Of a stretch of 64,000 nucleotides of DNA, positions 46,835 to 55,284 are shown piece after piece. How positions within the stretch are numbered: position 1 is the first letter of the stretch; every line of letters begins with the position of its first letter. The translations under genes and the position numbers were made by a program. The stretch lies in contig NZ_CP135916.1 in assembly GCF_032391395.1 (NCBI RefSeq), positions 1,488,001 through 1,552,000 of the forward strand. Direction: 5' to 3'. The notes beneath the pieces are model-generated. The model searched no databases, had not been told where the DNA came from, and saw nothing but the letters and a program-made list of their open reading frames with translations. The stretch is from Sphingomonas sp. Y38-1Y (lineage in GTDB: Bacteria > Pseudomonadota > Alphaproteobacteria > Sphingomonadales > Sphingomonadaceae).

Positions 46835-47689
46835 CTAGGCGTCCGGACCGCCCGGTTTGAGCGCCGCCGCCAGGCTCGCCGTGGCGCTGCCGCGACGGGC
46901 GGGCTTGGGCTGGCTGGGATCGGGTGCCCAGCCGGTGAGGAAGACGATCTGGAAGCGCTCGGTCACGCGGCCGTCGGCATCGGCGCGCGCGGCGAACGCC
47001 TCGGCCGCGCGGGCGAGCGCGGGGCGGGTGAGCGGCGGCGTGCCCTTTAAGAGGTTGGTCGCCGCCATGCCGCGCAGATCCTCGATCAGGCGTCCAAGGC
47101 CCGCATAGCGGACGGCGAGCGGCTCGATATCGGCGACGGGCAAGGTGAGGCCGGCGCGTACGAGCAGGTCGCCCGCCGACCTCACGTCTATCTGCGGGTG
47201 GACGCGCGCGACGGCCCGCGGCGCCTCCCCCTCCAGCAGCGCGGCGCGCAGGACGGGAAGGCTGCCCGCGCCGACGAACGCACCGAGGAACAGCCCGTCG
47301 GGCCGCAGCACGCGCCGGGCGAGCGCCAGCGCGCCGGGCACGTCGTTGACCTGGTCGAGCACGCCGGCGGTGACGACGCAGTCGAAGCTGGCATCGGCGA
47401 AAGGCAGGCGATCCTCGTCCCCCTGCACGCCGCCCGCGCCCTTGGCAAAGGCAAAGCCGGCGTCGAGCCGCGCGACGCGAGCGCCGGGCGGGGGCATGAA
47501 GGCGCCGTCGAAGCAGCCAATGTCGAGAAAATCGGTGAGCGGTCGCTTCACCCCCTCCAGCCGCTCCATGATGCCATCGAGCATCGCGGCGCGAAGGAAG
47601 TCGTGGCCGGCATAGCCCGATGCGGCGCGGTCGCGGCGAAGGCGCCGGGCGCTTCGCGAGAAGGGTTCGGGGGGCGGGGAGCTCGCCAT
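46835..47689 (-). CDS. SAM-dependent methyltransferase (BioC/NDUFAF5-like)
   Basis: The 284-residue protein starts EPFSRSARRLRRDRAA, then FLDIGCFDGAF (SAM motif I, with Phe replacing the usual second Gly region), LPFADASFDCVVTAGVLDQVNDVPGALALARRVLRPDGLFLGAF and a C-terminal region that resembles the class of the mitochondrial complex I assembly factor NDUFAF5, also called BioC-like. It may hydroxylate or methylate a protein or small molecule. The ATG is 44 bases from the divergent comF start. Confidence 0.85.
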   Translation of the reverse strand: MASSPPPEPFSRSARRLRRDRAASGYAGHDFLRAAMLDGIMERLEGVKRPLTDFLDIGCFDGAFMPPPGARVARLDAGFAFAKGAGGVQGDEDRLPFADASFDCVVTAGVLDQVNDVPGALALARRVLRPDGLFLGAFVGAGSLPVLRAALLEGEAPRAVARVHPQIDVRSAGDLLVRAGLTLPVADIEPLAVRYAGLGRLIEDLRGMAATNLLKGTPPLTRPALARAAEAFAARADADGRVTERFQIVFLTGWAPDPSQPKPARRGSATASLAAALKPGGPDA

Positions 47690-47733
47690 CGCGGGCGCTT
47701 GTGCGCCGGGCGGCGGCCCCGCACAAGGGGGCG

Positions 47734-48390
47734 GTGAGGGGGATTGTCGCCAGGAAGATCGTCGCCAAGGTGGCCCACGCGCTCGTCGACTATGCGCTGC
47801 CGCCGCGATGCCCGGCCTGCGCTGCGGTGACGGGCGAGATGCACCGTTTCTGCGCCGGATGCTGGCAGCGGCTCGACTTCCTGCCGGTGGAGGATGCGCG
47901 CGTGCGGGCGGCGGTCGCCTATGGCCCGGTCGCACGAGACGTGCTGCTCAAGCTCAAATACGCGCGGCGGCTGGGGCATGCCGAGCCGGTGGCGGCGGCG
48001 ATGCGGCGGCTGATGCCGGCGGGTGCCGAGCTGATCGTGCCGGTGCCGCTGGCGCGCGGGCGGCTCTGGTCGCGCGGCTATAACCAGGCGGCGCTGATCG
48101 CCGGCGCGCTGGGGCGCGGCGCGGGGGTGCCGTTCAGGCACGAGCTGTTGGTGCGGACGCGCGCGACGCCGGTGCTGCGCGGGCTGGGGCCGGGCGAGCG
48201 TCGATGGGCGGTCGCGGGCGCCTTTGCGGTGCGGGATGCAACCGCCATTGCGGGGCGGCACGTCGTCCTGGTCGACGACGTGTTCACGACGGGCGCGACG
48301 TCGGAGGGGTGCGTCGCCGTGCTCGAGCGCGCGGGCGCTCGCGTCACCACGCTCGTCTTTGCGCGCGTGATCGCGGGCGAGGACGATTGA
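47734..48390 (+). CDS. comF: ComF-family phosphoribosyltransferase-like protein
   Basis: The 218-residue protein has an N-terminal zinc finger (PPRCPACAAV ... FCAGCW) and a phosphoribosyltransferase domain with LKYARRLGHAEPVAAAM, PVPLARGRLWSRGYNQAALIA and the PRPP loop VVLVDDVFTTGAT. ComF proteins are linked to DNA uptake in competent bacteria and interact with replication/repair factors; function in non-competent species is unclear. The start is GTG 47734. It leads the comF-grxC-nitrilase-DUF1178 series. Confidence 0.92.
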   Translation: MRGIVARKIVAKVAHALVDYALPPRCPACAAVTGEMHRFCAGCWQRLDFLPVEDARVRAAVAYGPVARDVLLKLKYARRLGHAEPVAAAMRRLMPAGAELIVPVPLARGRLWSRGYNQAALIAGALGRGAGVPFRHELLVRTRATPVLRGLGPGERRWAVAGAFAVRDATAIAGRHVVLVDDVFTTGATSEGCVAVLERAGARVTTLVFARVIAGEDD

Positions 48391-48421
48391 CAAGCGCGCT
48401 CGCGCTTTCCACCTCAACCCG

Positions 48422-48679
48422 ATGGCGCAGATCGAAATCTATACCAAGGCATGGTGTCCCTATTGCACCCGCGCAAAGCGGCTGCTGGGCGACAAGGGCG
48501 TCTCCTACGAGGAGTTCGACATCACCATGGGCGGGCCGAAGCGCGCGGAGATGATCGACCGCGCGGGCGGCCGGACCACGGTGCCGCAGATCTTCATCGA
48601 CGGGCATCATGTCGGCGGTTCCGACGATCTCGCCGCGCTGGAGCGTGAAGGGCGGCTGGACGCGCTTCTGAACGCGTGA
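48422..48679 (+). CDS. grxC: Glutaredoxin 3
   Basis: The 85-residue protein has IEIYTKAWCPYCTRAKRLL with the dithiol active site CPYC, the TVPQIFIDG cis-Pro loop and GGSDDLAALE for glutathione binding. It reduces disulfides with glutathione in the cytosol. The next gene starts on its stop codon (GTGA). Confidence 0.97.
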   Translation: MAQIEIYTKAWCPYCTRAKRLLGDKGVSYEEFDITMGGPKRAEMIDRAGGRTTVPQIFIDGHHVGGSDDLAALEREGRLDALLNA

Positions 48680-49497
48680 GGATTGCGCTTCTTCAGATGA
48701 GTGGCGGCATCGACCCGGCCGCGAACGGCCGGGTTGTCGTCGAGGCGATCGAGGCGGCGGCAGCGGGCGGGGCGGCGATGCTGTTCACGCCCGAAATGTC
48801 GAACCTGATCGACCGCGATCGCGCGCGGGCGGGCGCCAGTATCGTCGCCGAGGATGCCGACCCTGTCCTGGCAGCGGTGCGAGCGGCTGCGGCGGCGCAT
48901 GGCGTCTGGGTGCATCTGGGATCGCTGGCGATCCGTCGTCCCGACGGGCGCTTCGCCAATCGCGCCTTCGTCATCGACGATACGGGCGCGATCCGCGCAC
49001 GGTACGACAAGCTTCATTTGTTCGACGTCGACATGGGCGGCGGCGATCGCTGGCGCGAATCGGCGGTCTATGCAGCCGGCGAGGAAGCCGCGGTGGTGGC
49101 GACGCCCGCGGGTCGGCTGGGCCTGTCGATCTGTTACGACCTGCGCTTCCCGGCGCTCTATCAGGCATTGAGCGCTGCGGGCGCCGAGCTGCTGGCGGTG
49201 CCGGCGGCGTTCACGCGGCCGACCGGGGCGGCGCACTGGCAGGTGCTGCTTCGTGCGCGGGCGATCGAGAATGCGTGCTTCGTCGTCGCCGCGGCGCAGA
49301 CGGGCGAGCATCAGGACGGCCGCGAAACTTATGGCAGGTCGCTGGTGGTGGACCCCTGGGGCGAGGTGCTGCTCGATATGGACGAGGCGCCCGGGCTAGG
49401 CTTTGCCGAGATCGACCGCGATCGCCTGGGCGAGGCGCGGCGGCGGGTGCCCGTGCTCGATCATCGCCGCACCATCCCGCCGGTGGCGGCGTCGTGA
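48676..49497 (+). CDS. Carbon-nitrogen hydrolase (Nit1/omega-amidase-like)
   Basis: The 273-residue protein has the nitrilase-superfamily triad E40 (FTPEMSN), K112 (YDKLHLFDVDM) and C153 (LSICYDLRFP), with VPAAFTRPTGAAHWQVLLRARAIEN typical of the Nit1 branch. Nit1 enzymes deaminate glutathione damaged at its amino-nitrogen side, which fits the position after a glutaredoxin gene; omega-amidase is the alternative. It starts at GTG 48676 overlapping grxC and its stop overlaps the DUF1178 start. Confidence 0.92.
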   Translation: MRIALLQMSGGIDPAANGRVVVEAIEAAAAGGAAMLFTPEMSNLIDRDRARAGASIVAEDADPVLAAVRAAAAAHGVWVHLGSLAIRRPDGRFANRAFVIDDTGAIRARYDKLHLFDVDMGGGDRWRESAVYAAGEEAAVVATPAGRLGLSICYDLRFPALYQALSAAGAELLAVPAAFTRPTGAAHWQVLLRARAIENACFVVAAAQTGEHQDGRETYGRSLVVDPWGEVLLDMDEAPGLGFAEIDRDRLGEARRRVPVLDHRRTIPPVAAS

Positions 49498-49949
49498 TCG
49501 TCTTCGACCTGCGCTGCGGGACGGGCCATGTGTTCGAGGCGTGGTTCGGCTCGTCCGCCGCCTATGAGGAACAGCGCGCCGGCGGGCTGGTCGAATGCCC
49601 GATGTGCGGTGATCGCGGTGTCGAGAAGGCGGTGATGGCGCCCAATGTCGGCGCCAAGGGCAATCAGCGCAGCGCAGTGCCGGCGCCCGCACCGTCCGAG
49701 ACCCCGTCGCCCGAAGCGATCAAGGCCGCGCTCGCCGCGATGGCGGCGGCGCAGGCCAAGGCGCTGGAAACCTCGCAATGGGTCGGCGCCGCCTTCGTCG
49801 ACAAGGCGCGCGCGATGCATCTGGGCGATGCGCCTCAGGCACCGATCCACGGCCAGGCGACGCTCGCCGACGCCAAGGCGCTGGTGGAGGAAGGCGTGGC
49901 GATCGCGCCCCTGCCGTTCCCCGTCGTTCCGCCCGAGACGCGCAATTGA
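49494..49949 (+). CDS. DUF1178 family protein
   Basis: The 151-residue protein starts at GTG 49494: IVFDLRCGTGHVFEAWFGS, then QRAGGLVECPMCGDRGVEKAVMAP. The single early Cys plus CPMCG could bind zinc, as in other small zinc-ribbon proteins. The C-terminal half has a helix (EAIKAALAAMAAAQAKALETSQWVGAAF). It matches the uncharacterised DUF1178 family, commonly found after nitrilase and glutaredoxin genes in alphaproteobacteria. Confidence 0.9.
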   Translation: MIVFDLRCGTGHVFEAWFGSSAAYEEQRAGGLVECPMCGDRGVEKAVMAPNVGAKGNQRSAVPAPAPSETPSPEAIKAALAAMAAAQAKALETSQWVGAAFVDKARAMHLGDAPQAPIHGQATLADAKALVEEGVAIAPLPFPVVPPETRN

Positions 49950-49983
49950 TTCCACCGGCGCCCTGCCATAGGGCTTGGGCCGT

Positions 49984-50060
49984 GCCCCGATAGCTCAGCA
50001 GGACAGAGCAACGGTTTCCTAAACCGCAGGTCGGGAGTTCGAGTCTCTCTCGGGGCACCA
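49984..50060 (+). tRNA. tRNA-Arg (anticodon CCT)
   Basis: The 77-base cloverleaf has acceptor arms GCCCCGA and TCGGGGC, a D-arm TAGCTCAGCAGGACAGAGCA, an anticodon loop TTCCTAA with CCT at 50018-50020 (reads AGG), a T-loop GTTCGAGTC and an encoded CCA end. It lies between the DUF1178 gene and the cytochrome gene, 33 bases after the former. Confidence 0.97.
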
Positions 50061-50081
50061 ACCCGCTATTCTTCGAAGAGC

Positions 50082-51362
50082 CTACGGATTGGCGGGCACC
50101 GGCGCGTCCACGGCTCGTACCGGCGCGGTGCCGAGCGAGCGGCTGGCATAGAAGAGCGACACCGCCTCGATCTCCTTGTCGGTCATCCGGGCGGCGACGG
50201 CGGGCATCGGGTTGGCCGGAATGTCGCCGCCGCGCACGCCCGAGCGATAGAGGCGAAGCTGGTCGCGCAGGTAGAGCGGATACTGACCGTCGAGACCGGG
50301 ATACGCCCGCGCGGCGGCGGCGGTGATGCCGTGGCAGCTGGCGCAGGCCCCCACCTGGCGATCGGGGAGCCCTTGCGAGGCGATGCGCTCGCCCAGCGCC
50401 AGCACCGCGGGTGTCGCGCGGACTTTGGCCCCGCCGACCTTCGGCTGCGACGAATAGTAGCTTGCCAGGCCGGCGATCTGGTCGGGGGTGAGTTGGACGG
50501 CGACGTTCTGCATGATGCCGCTCTGGCGAACGCCGGTGCGATAGAGGTCGAGCTGCCGGACGATCTGGTTGCGGTTCAGGAGCGCGATGTTCGGGATGCC
50601 GCCGCTTGCGCGCGATCGGCCGTCGGTGCCGTGACAGGCGACGCAGCTCTTGCCGATCTCGGCAATCTCCGAGCTGTGGCCGAAGCCCAGCGCCGGGGTC
50701 GAGAAGTTGACCGCCGCCTCCGCGGTCTGGGTGCCGCCGATGACATAGGGTTGCGGCCGGAAATCGCCCGGCGGCAACGCGGGCGGCGCGCCGGTTGCCC
50801 GCTTCATCGCGCCGAGCGTGATGCTGCGATACTGCTCGTAGTTCATCGACTTCATCGCGCGGAGGAAGGCGACCATCGCCCAGACCTCGTCGTCGCGATC
50901 GCCGGCGGGCCAGGCGGGCATCGCGCTGTATTTGACGCCGTGCTTGACGATCCAGAACAGCTCCGACGGCGAATAGTCCTTGAGCGATCCCATCAGATAT
51001 TGCGGCTGCGGGCGCATCGACATGGCGATCGGGTTCTGGCCCATGCCCGGCGCGCCGTGGCAGTTCGAGCAGACCCGGTCGTAATGCGTCGCCCCCTTCT
51101 CGATCAGCGCGGCGCTGTTGATCTCGGCCGGGGGCTGGAGATTGCGCGAGTGGAACGCGACGGATCGCTGGAACGCGAAGTGCAGGAAGCTCGCCCAACC
51201 CTGCGGATGCGGCGTCGATGCCGCCAGGTTGAGGACGCCGGTCATCGCCAGGAGCATCGCACCGATCAGGCCGACCAGGCCCATGGTGCCGATCGGGACG
51301 AGCCAGTGGCGGATCTTCCGCGGGAAGAACTCACGCCAGATGCCTCGTCTGAGGTCACTCAC
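50082..51362 (-). CDS. Membrane-anchored triheme cytochrome c
   Basis: The 426-residue protein starts at GTG 51362 with a membrane helix (about residues 20-46: WLVPIGTMGLVGLIGAMLLAMTG) and three c-type haem sites: CSNCH from residue 98, CVACH from 240 and CASCH from 340. Each is followed by a cytochrome-c fold with a Met ligand region (for example SAMPAWPAGDRDDEVWAMVAFLRAM). It would face the periplasm. Triheme cytochromes of this sort serve as electron acceptors for membrane dehydrogenases such as alcohol or aldehyde dehydrogenase subunits; no dehydrogenase gene lies next to it. It is followed by the tRNA on the opposite strand. Confidence 0.92.
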   Translation of the reverse strand: MSDLRRGIWREFFPRKIRHWLVPIGTMGLVGLIGAMLLAMTGVLNLAASTPHPQGWASFLHFAFQRSVAFHSRNLQPPAEINSAALIEKGATHYDRVCSNCHGAPGMGQNPIAMSMRPQPQYLMGSLKDYSPSELFWIVKHGVKYSAMPAWPAGDRDDEVWAMVAFLRAMKSMNYEQYRSITLGAMKRATGAPPALPPGDFRPQPYVIGGTQTAEAAVNFSTPALGFGHSSEIAEIGKSCVACHGTDGRSRASGGIPNIALLNRNQIVRQLDLYRTGVRQSGIMQNVAVQLTPDQIAGLASYYSSQPKVGGAKVRATPAVLALGERIASQGLPDRQVGACASCHGITAAAARAYPGLDGQYPLYLRDQLRLYRSGVRGGDIPANPMPAVAARMTDKEIEAVSLFYASRSLGTAPVRAVDAPVPANP

Positions 51363-51545
51363 GGCTTGATGTTCATCAATGACATGGCTTGTCGCGAACC
51401 GGCGAATTGCATGCCGGTTCCGTCCCTGCCGCCGCCGGGATGCGAATGTCCGCAAACGTCCCTAATCGGGCGCGAGCTGACGACGCCGCATTGGCTTCAT
51501 CGATCGAGGCTGTAGGCTGGAGATCCGGTTGGTTCGAGGTCGCCC

Positions 51546-51770
51546 GTGAAAAACGTCCTGATCGCTACCCGAGTGCTAGTCATGCTCACATTGCTGTTCC
51601 TGCCGGCCATCGCGGTCCTGCTGGCGGTCGCGTTCCTCAGCGGGTCGACACGCTGGTTCGGGTTCATCGGGCTGCCGGCCGTCCTGCTGAACCTGGTCGT
51701 CGTCCTCGCCAGGCGTGACAAGATCTGGGCGTGGACTGGATCCGTCGCGGAGAGGCACGCGCGGCCCTGA
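51546..51770 (+). CDS. Small two-helix membrane protein, unknown
   Basis: The 74-residue ORF starts at GTG 51546 and has two hydrophobic segments (about 8-31 and 38-54) and a basic end. No family is recognised. It lies between the cytochrome and the SDR gene. Support is the membrane pattern alone. Confidence 0.5.
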   Translation: MKNVLIATRVLVMLTLLFLPAIAVLLAVAFLSGSTRWFGFIGLPAVLLNLVVVLARRDKIWAWTGSVAERHARP

Positions 51771-51834
51771 TGGCAGGGAACGCATAAGCGCCTGATTCGC
51801 TTTGCCTTTGGAGTTTTTCCGAAGGAGACGGCGC

Positions 51835-52605
51835 ATGGGCGGACTGGCAGTCATCACGGGCGCATCGAGCGGCATCGGGCGCGAACTGGCGAAGATCGCC
51901 GCGCGCGAGGGCTATGAACTGATCCTCGTCGCGGACGAGCCGCAGATCGACGCGGCGGCGGGCGAACTGCGCGGCACGGGCGCCAAGGTCGAGGCGGTCG
52001 AGGCCGATCTCGCGACGTTCGAAGGCAACGACCGGCTGCTCGCGGCGGTCGGCGGGCGACCGATCGACATCCTGATCGCCAATGCCGGCCGCGGGCTCGG
52101 CCACGCGTTCGTCGAGCAGTCGCCGGAGGAGTGGCGCCGCGTCATCGATACCAACGTGACCGGCACCACCTATCTTCTGCAAAAGGCGGCGCAGGCGATG
52201 GCGGCGCGCGGCGAGGGGCGCATCCTCATCACCGGGTCGATCGCGGGGCTGATTCCCGGCAGCTATCAGGCGGTCTATAACGGCACCAAGGCGTATCTCG
52301 ACAGCTTCGCCTATGCGCTGCGCGAGGAGCTGTCCGACACCGGCGTCGAGGTGACGGTGCTGATGCCCGGGCCAACGGACACCCGCTTCTTCGAGCGGGC
52401 CAAGATGCTCGACACGCCGGTGGGCAAGGACGACAGCAAGGAAGATCCCGCGCTCACCGCCGAAAACGGCTGGAAGGCGATGATGAACGGGTCGGCGCAC
52501 GTCGTGTCGGGCGCCAAGAACAAGGTCGAGGCGGCACTGTCGCACGTCATCCCGGACAGCGTGCTCGCGCGCCGGCACACGTCGATGGCCAAGCCGGAGG
52601 AATAA
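51835..52605 (+). CDS. Short-chain dehydrogenase/reductase
   Basis: The 256-residue protein is a classical SDR: TGASSGIG for NAD(P) binding near the N-terminus, NAGRG, and the active site S-x-Y-x-x-x-K with Y148 and K152 in VYNGTKAYLDSF. The strand after Gly-rich loop 2 carries ELILVADEP, where an Asp can favour NAD. The substrate is unknown. ATG 51835 has GAAGGAG seven bases upstream. The next gene starts 77 bases on. Confidence 0.95.
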   Translation: MGGLAVITGASSGIGRELAKIAAREGYELILVADEPQIDAAAGELRGTGAKVEAVEADLATFEGNDRLLAAVGGRPIDILIANAGRGLGHAFVEQSPEEWRRVIDTNVTGTTYLLQKAAQAMAARGEGRILITGSIAGLIPGSYQAVYNGTKAYLDSFAYALREELSDTGVEVTVLMPGPTDTRFFERAKMLDTPVGKDDSKEDPALTAENGWKAMMNGSAHVVSGAKNKVEAALSHVIPDSVLARRHTSMAKPEE

Positions 52606-52681
52606 GGCGCGCGCCCTTCCCCGCGATGGGGAGGCACCGGGCGGCCTTGCCGTCGGGGGCGCGTGCCGCCACATGGGTGGC

Positions 52682-53539
52682 ATGAACACGCTTCCGGTCG
52701 GCGAGGCCGTGCCGCTGAGCCCGCTGGTGACGCGCATCCTGGCGGGCAATGCCTCGCCCTACACCCATACCGGCACGCAGACGCATCTGGTGGGAAAGGA
52801 TACGCTCGCCGTCATCGATCCCGGTCCGGAGGACGAGGCGCATCTCGCCGCGCTACTCCGCGCCATTGCTGGCCGGCCGGTCGAGGCGATCGTCGTCACC
52901 CACACCCACCGCGACCACAGCCCGCTGGCGGCGCGGTTGCGCGAGGCGACGCGCGCGCCAGTCATCGGCTGCGCGCCGCTGACGATGGACGATGACGGCC
53001 CCCGCGCCGACGCGGCGTTCGACACCGACTACGCCCCCGATCGCGTGCTCGGCGATGGCGAGCGGATCGACGGGGCGGGGTGGACGCTTCAGGCGGTGGC
53101 GACGCCGGGGCACACCTCGAACCATCTCGCCTTTGCGTTGCCGGAGGAAGCGGCGCTGTTCAGCGGCGACCATGTCATGGGCTGGTCGACGAGTATCGTC
53201 TCGCCGCCCGATGGCGACATGGGCGACTATATGGCGAGCCTGGAGAAGCTGATCGGTCGCGAGGAGCGCGTCTATTATCCGGGGCATGGCGAGGCGGTGG
53301 ACAATCCGCAGCGGCTGGTGCGCGGGATGCTGGGCCATCGCAAGCAGCGCGAGGGTCAGATCGTGCGGCTGCTCGCGCGGGGTCCGTCCGACGTCCGCAC
53401 GATGGTCGACGCGATGTATGTCGGGCTGGATCAGCGGCTGAAGGGCGCGGCGGCGCGATCGGTGCTGGCGCACCTGTTCGACCTGCGGCGGCGCGGGCTG
53501 GCGACGGGCGAGGAGGGCGGCACATGGCACGCCGCATGA
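52682..53539 (+). CDS. MBL-fold metallo-hydrolase (LACTB2-like)
   Basis: The 285-residue protein has the canonical metal motif THTHRDH, GTQTHLVGKDTLAVIDPGP at the start, PGHTSNHLAF, SGDHVMGW and a C-terminal helical domain (RKQREGQIVRLLARGPSDVRTMVDAMY ... SVLAHLFDLRRRGLA). The last part is characteristic of LACTB2-type enzymes, for which an endoribonuclease activity is known in the mitochondrial protein. An in-frame ATG at 52673 is an alternative start. The DUF4230 gene overlaps its end by 16 bases. Confidence 0.9.
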   Translation: MNTLPVGEAVPLSPLVTRILAGNASPYTHTGTQTHLVGKDTLAVIDPGPEDEAHLAALLRAIAGRPVEAIVVTHTHRDHSPLAARLREATRAPVIGCAPLTMDDDGPRADAAFDTDYAPDRVLGDGERIDGAGWTLQAVATPGHTSNHLAFALPEEAALFSGDHVMGWSTSIVSPPDGDMGDYMASLEKLIGREERVYYPGHGEAVDNPQRLVRGMLGHRKQREGQIVRLLARGPSDVRTMVDAMYVGLDQRLKGAAARSVLAHLFDLRRRGLATGEEGGTWHAA

Positions 53540-54246
53540 GGCGCAGCGAACCCTGGCGGTTGATCGTCGCGATCGCGCTGTTGCTCGCGGTCGTCGGCGG
53601 GTTGCTGTACGCGTGGCAGGATTATCGCGACCGAGCGGTCGTGACCAAGCCCGCCGAGGCACCCGAAGGCCCTGCCGTCACACAGATCGTCACCGCGCGG
53701 ATGGCGGGGATGAGCCAGCTTCGCGTCGCGCGGCTGTCGGGCATCGTCCAGGCGGCGGCAACCGACACGCGCTGGGGTGGGCTGCTCAAGTCGGGTCGCG
53801 TCGCCAAGATGCCTTATTCGGTCGACTACACCGTCGACCTGTCGCGGCTGTCGACGCGCGACCTTCAATGGAACGAGGCGGAGCGGACGCTGATCGTCGA
53901 CGCGCCCGACATTGTCGCCGACCGCGCCAATGTCGACGAGGGGCAGGCGGTGGTGGTCGAGCGCAGCGGCACCTTCGTGACGCGCGGCGCGGGCGAGGCG
54001 CTGGGGACCCGCGTGTCGCGCGCCGCCGATCGTGCGGCGGTCCGGGAGGCGACGAGCCCCGAGCGGTTGGCGCAGGCGCGCGAACTCGCCCGCGGGGCGA
54101 TCGCGCGAACGCTCGCCGCACCGCTCAATGCCGCGGGTCAGCCGGATGCGCGCGTCGTCGTGACCTTCCCCGCCGAGCGCGGTCGCAGCGGTGCGCGCTG
54201 GGACCAGTCGCGCACCCCGGCCGAGGTGCTGGGGAACGGGCAATAG
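53524..54246 (+). CDS. DUF4230 domain membrane protein
   Basis: The 240-residue protein has one N-terminal membrane helix (WRLIVAIALLLAVVGGLLYAW) followed by a periplasmic DUF4230 domain (VTARMAGMSQLRVARLSG ... PYSVDYTVDLSRLSTRDLQWNEAERTLIVDAPDI). The function is unknown. It starts inside the end of the metallo-hydrolase gene, so the two are probably co-expressed. A palindromic repeat follows its stop. Confidence 0.8.
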   Translation: MARRMRRSEPWRLIVAIALLLAVVGGLLYAWQDYRDRAVVTKPAEAPEGPAVTQIVTARMAGMSQLRVARLSGIVQAAATDTRWGGLLKSGRVAKMPYSVDYTVDLSRLSTRDLQWNEAERTLIVDAPDIVADRANVDEGQAVVVERSGTFVTRGAGEALGTRVSRAADRAAVREATSPERLAQARELARGAIARTLAAPLNAAGQPDARVVVTFPAERGRSGARWDQSRTPAEVLGNGQ

Positions 54247-54252
54247 AGAGCT

Positions 54253-54338
54253 CGTCACCTCGGACTTGATCCGGGGTTCTGCTTCTTGACTATCGGCAGG
54301 AAGAAGAAGCGGGATCCCGGCTCAAGGCCGGGATGACG
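54253..54338. repeat. Palindromic GTCACC-type repeat, diverged copy
   Basis: CGTCACCTCGGACTTGATCC at 54253-54272 and the complementary end CCCGGCTCAAGGCCGGGATGACG at 54316-54338 form a long imperfect palindrome; internal GCTTCTT and AAGAAGC also pair. It belongs to the same family as the elements at 31451-31546 and 35130-35224. Confidence 0.75.
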
Positions 54339-54447
54339 ATAGAGGTAGCGCTCGGCCAACTTCGCCGCCAATCGTAAATCGTCGGCGCATCGATCCACCA
54401 TCTATGGTAATGCGTTCCTCCATCGGGCTTTGCGGGGAGCTTGGGGG

Positions 54448-55251
54448 ATGGGGACGACTTTCGGGAACACGGCGCGGCGGTCGCGCGGCGACGATCGTTT
54501 CTTCGCGATCAGTTCGCTGGTCATGGCGGCGACGGTGGTCGGTGGCTTTTCGACGCAGCTGGCGATGGGGCGATCGAGCTTCGGCGCGCCGCCGCTCATC
54601 CATGTTCATGCCGTCGTCTTCATGGGCTGGGTCGCGATCTATGTCGTGCAGACCTGGCTGGCGGCGACGGGCGAGCGCGCGCTGCACCGGCGGCTCGGCT
54701 GGGTGGCGGCGGTCTGGGCGGCAGCGATGGTGGTGATGGGGATCGCCGTCACGATCGGGATGGCGCGGCGGGGCATGACGCCGTTCTTCTTCCAGCCCGC
54801 CTATTTCGTCGTGATGAACACGCTGTCCGTGCTGTTCTTCGCCGGGCTGACGATTGCGGCCATCGTGCGGCGGCGGCAGCCGGGATGGCACAAGCGCCTG
54901 CATTATTGCGGCATGGCGGTGCTGCTCGCCCCCGCCTTTGGTCGACTGCTGCCGATGCCGCTCCTGATCCCGCATGCGGGCGAGGCGGTGTTCGCGGCAT
55001 TGATGCTGTTCCCGCTGGCGGGCGTGATCGCCGATCGGCGGCGAAGCGGGCGCGTCCATCCGGCCTGGGGCGCGGGGATCGTCACGCTCATCGCGATGCA
55101 AGTCGCGATCAACGCGCTGGCGTTCGGCGGGCCGGGCGCGGCGTTCCACCGGGCGATCGCGTCGGGCACGCCGGGGGCGGCGCTCGATCCGCTCGCCTTT
55201 CCGCCGCCGCCCGGCGCTCCCTTGATTACCGGGCGCGCTGCGGCCATGTGA
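54448..55251 (+). CDS. Polytopic membrane protein, unknown function
   Basis: The 267-residue protein has about seven hydrophobic segments and the block PLIHVHAVVFMGWVAIYVVQTWLAATGERALHRRLGWVAA, with paired His in the second helix and another His in the following loop, and LHYCGMAVLLAPAFGRLLPMPL. The regularly placed His suggest haem or metal binding, but I cannot assign a family. ATG 54448 has GGGAGC upstream. nadA follows 33 bases after its stop, possibly in one transcript. Confidence 0.72.
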   Translation: MGTTFGNTARRSRGDDRFFAISSLVMAATVVGGFSTQLAMGRSSFGAPPLIHVHAVVFMGWVAIYVVQTWLAATGERALHRRLGWVAAVWAAAMVVMGIAVTIGMARRGMTPFFFQPAYFVVMNTLSVLFFAGLTIAAIVRRRQPGWHKRLHYCGMAVLLAPAFGRLLPMPLLIPHAGEAVFAALMLFPLAGVIADRRRSGRVHPAWGAGIVTLIAMQVAINALAFGGPGAAFHRAIASGTPGAALDPLAFPPPPGAPLITGRAAAM

Positions 55252-55284
55252 CGCCCCGAACTTCCACGGGGTCAAGGGTACGGA

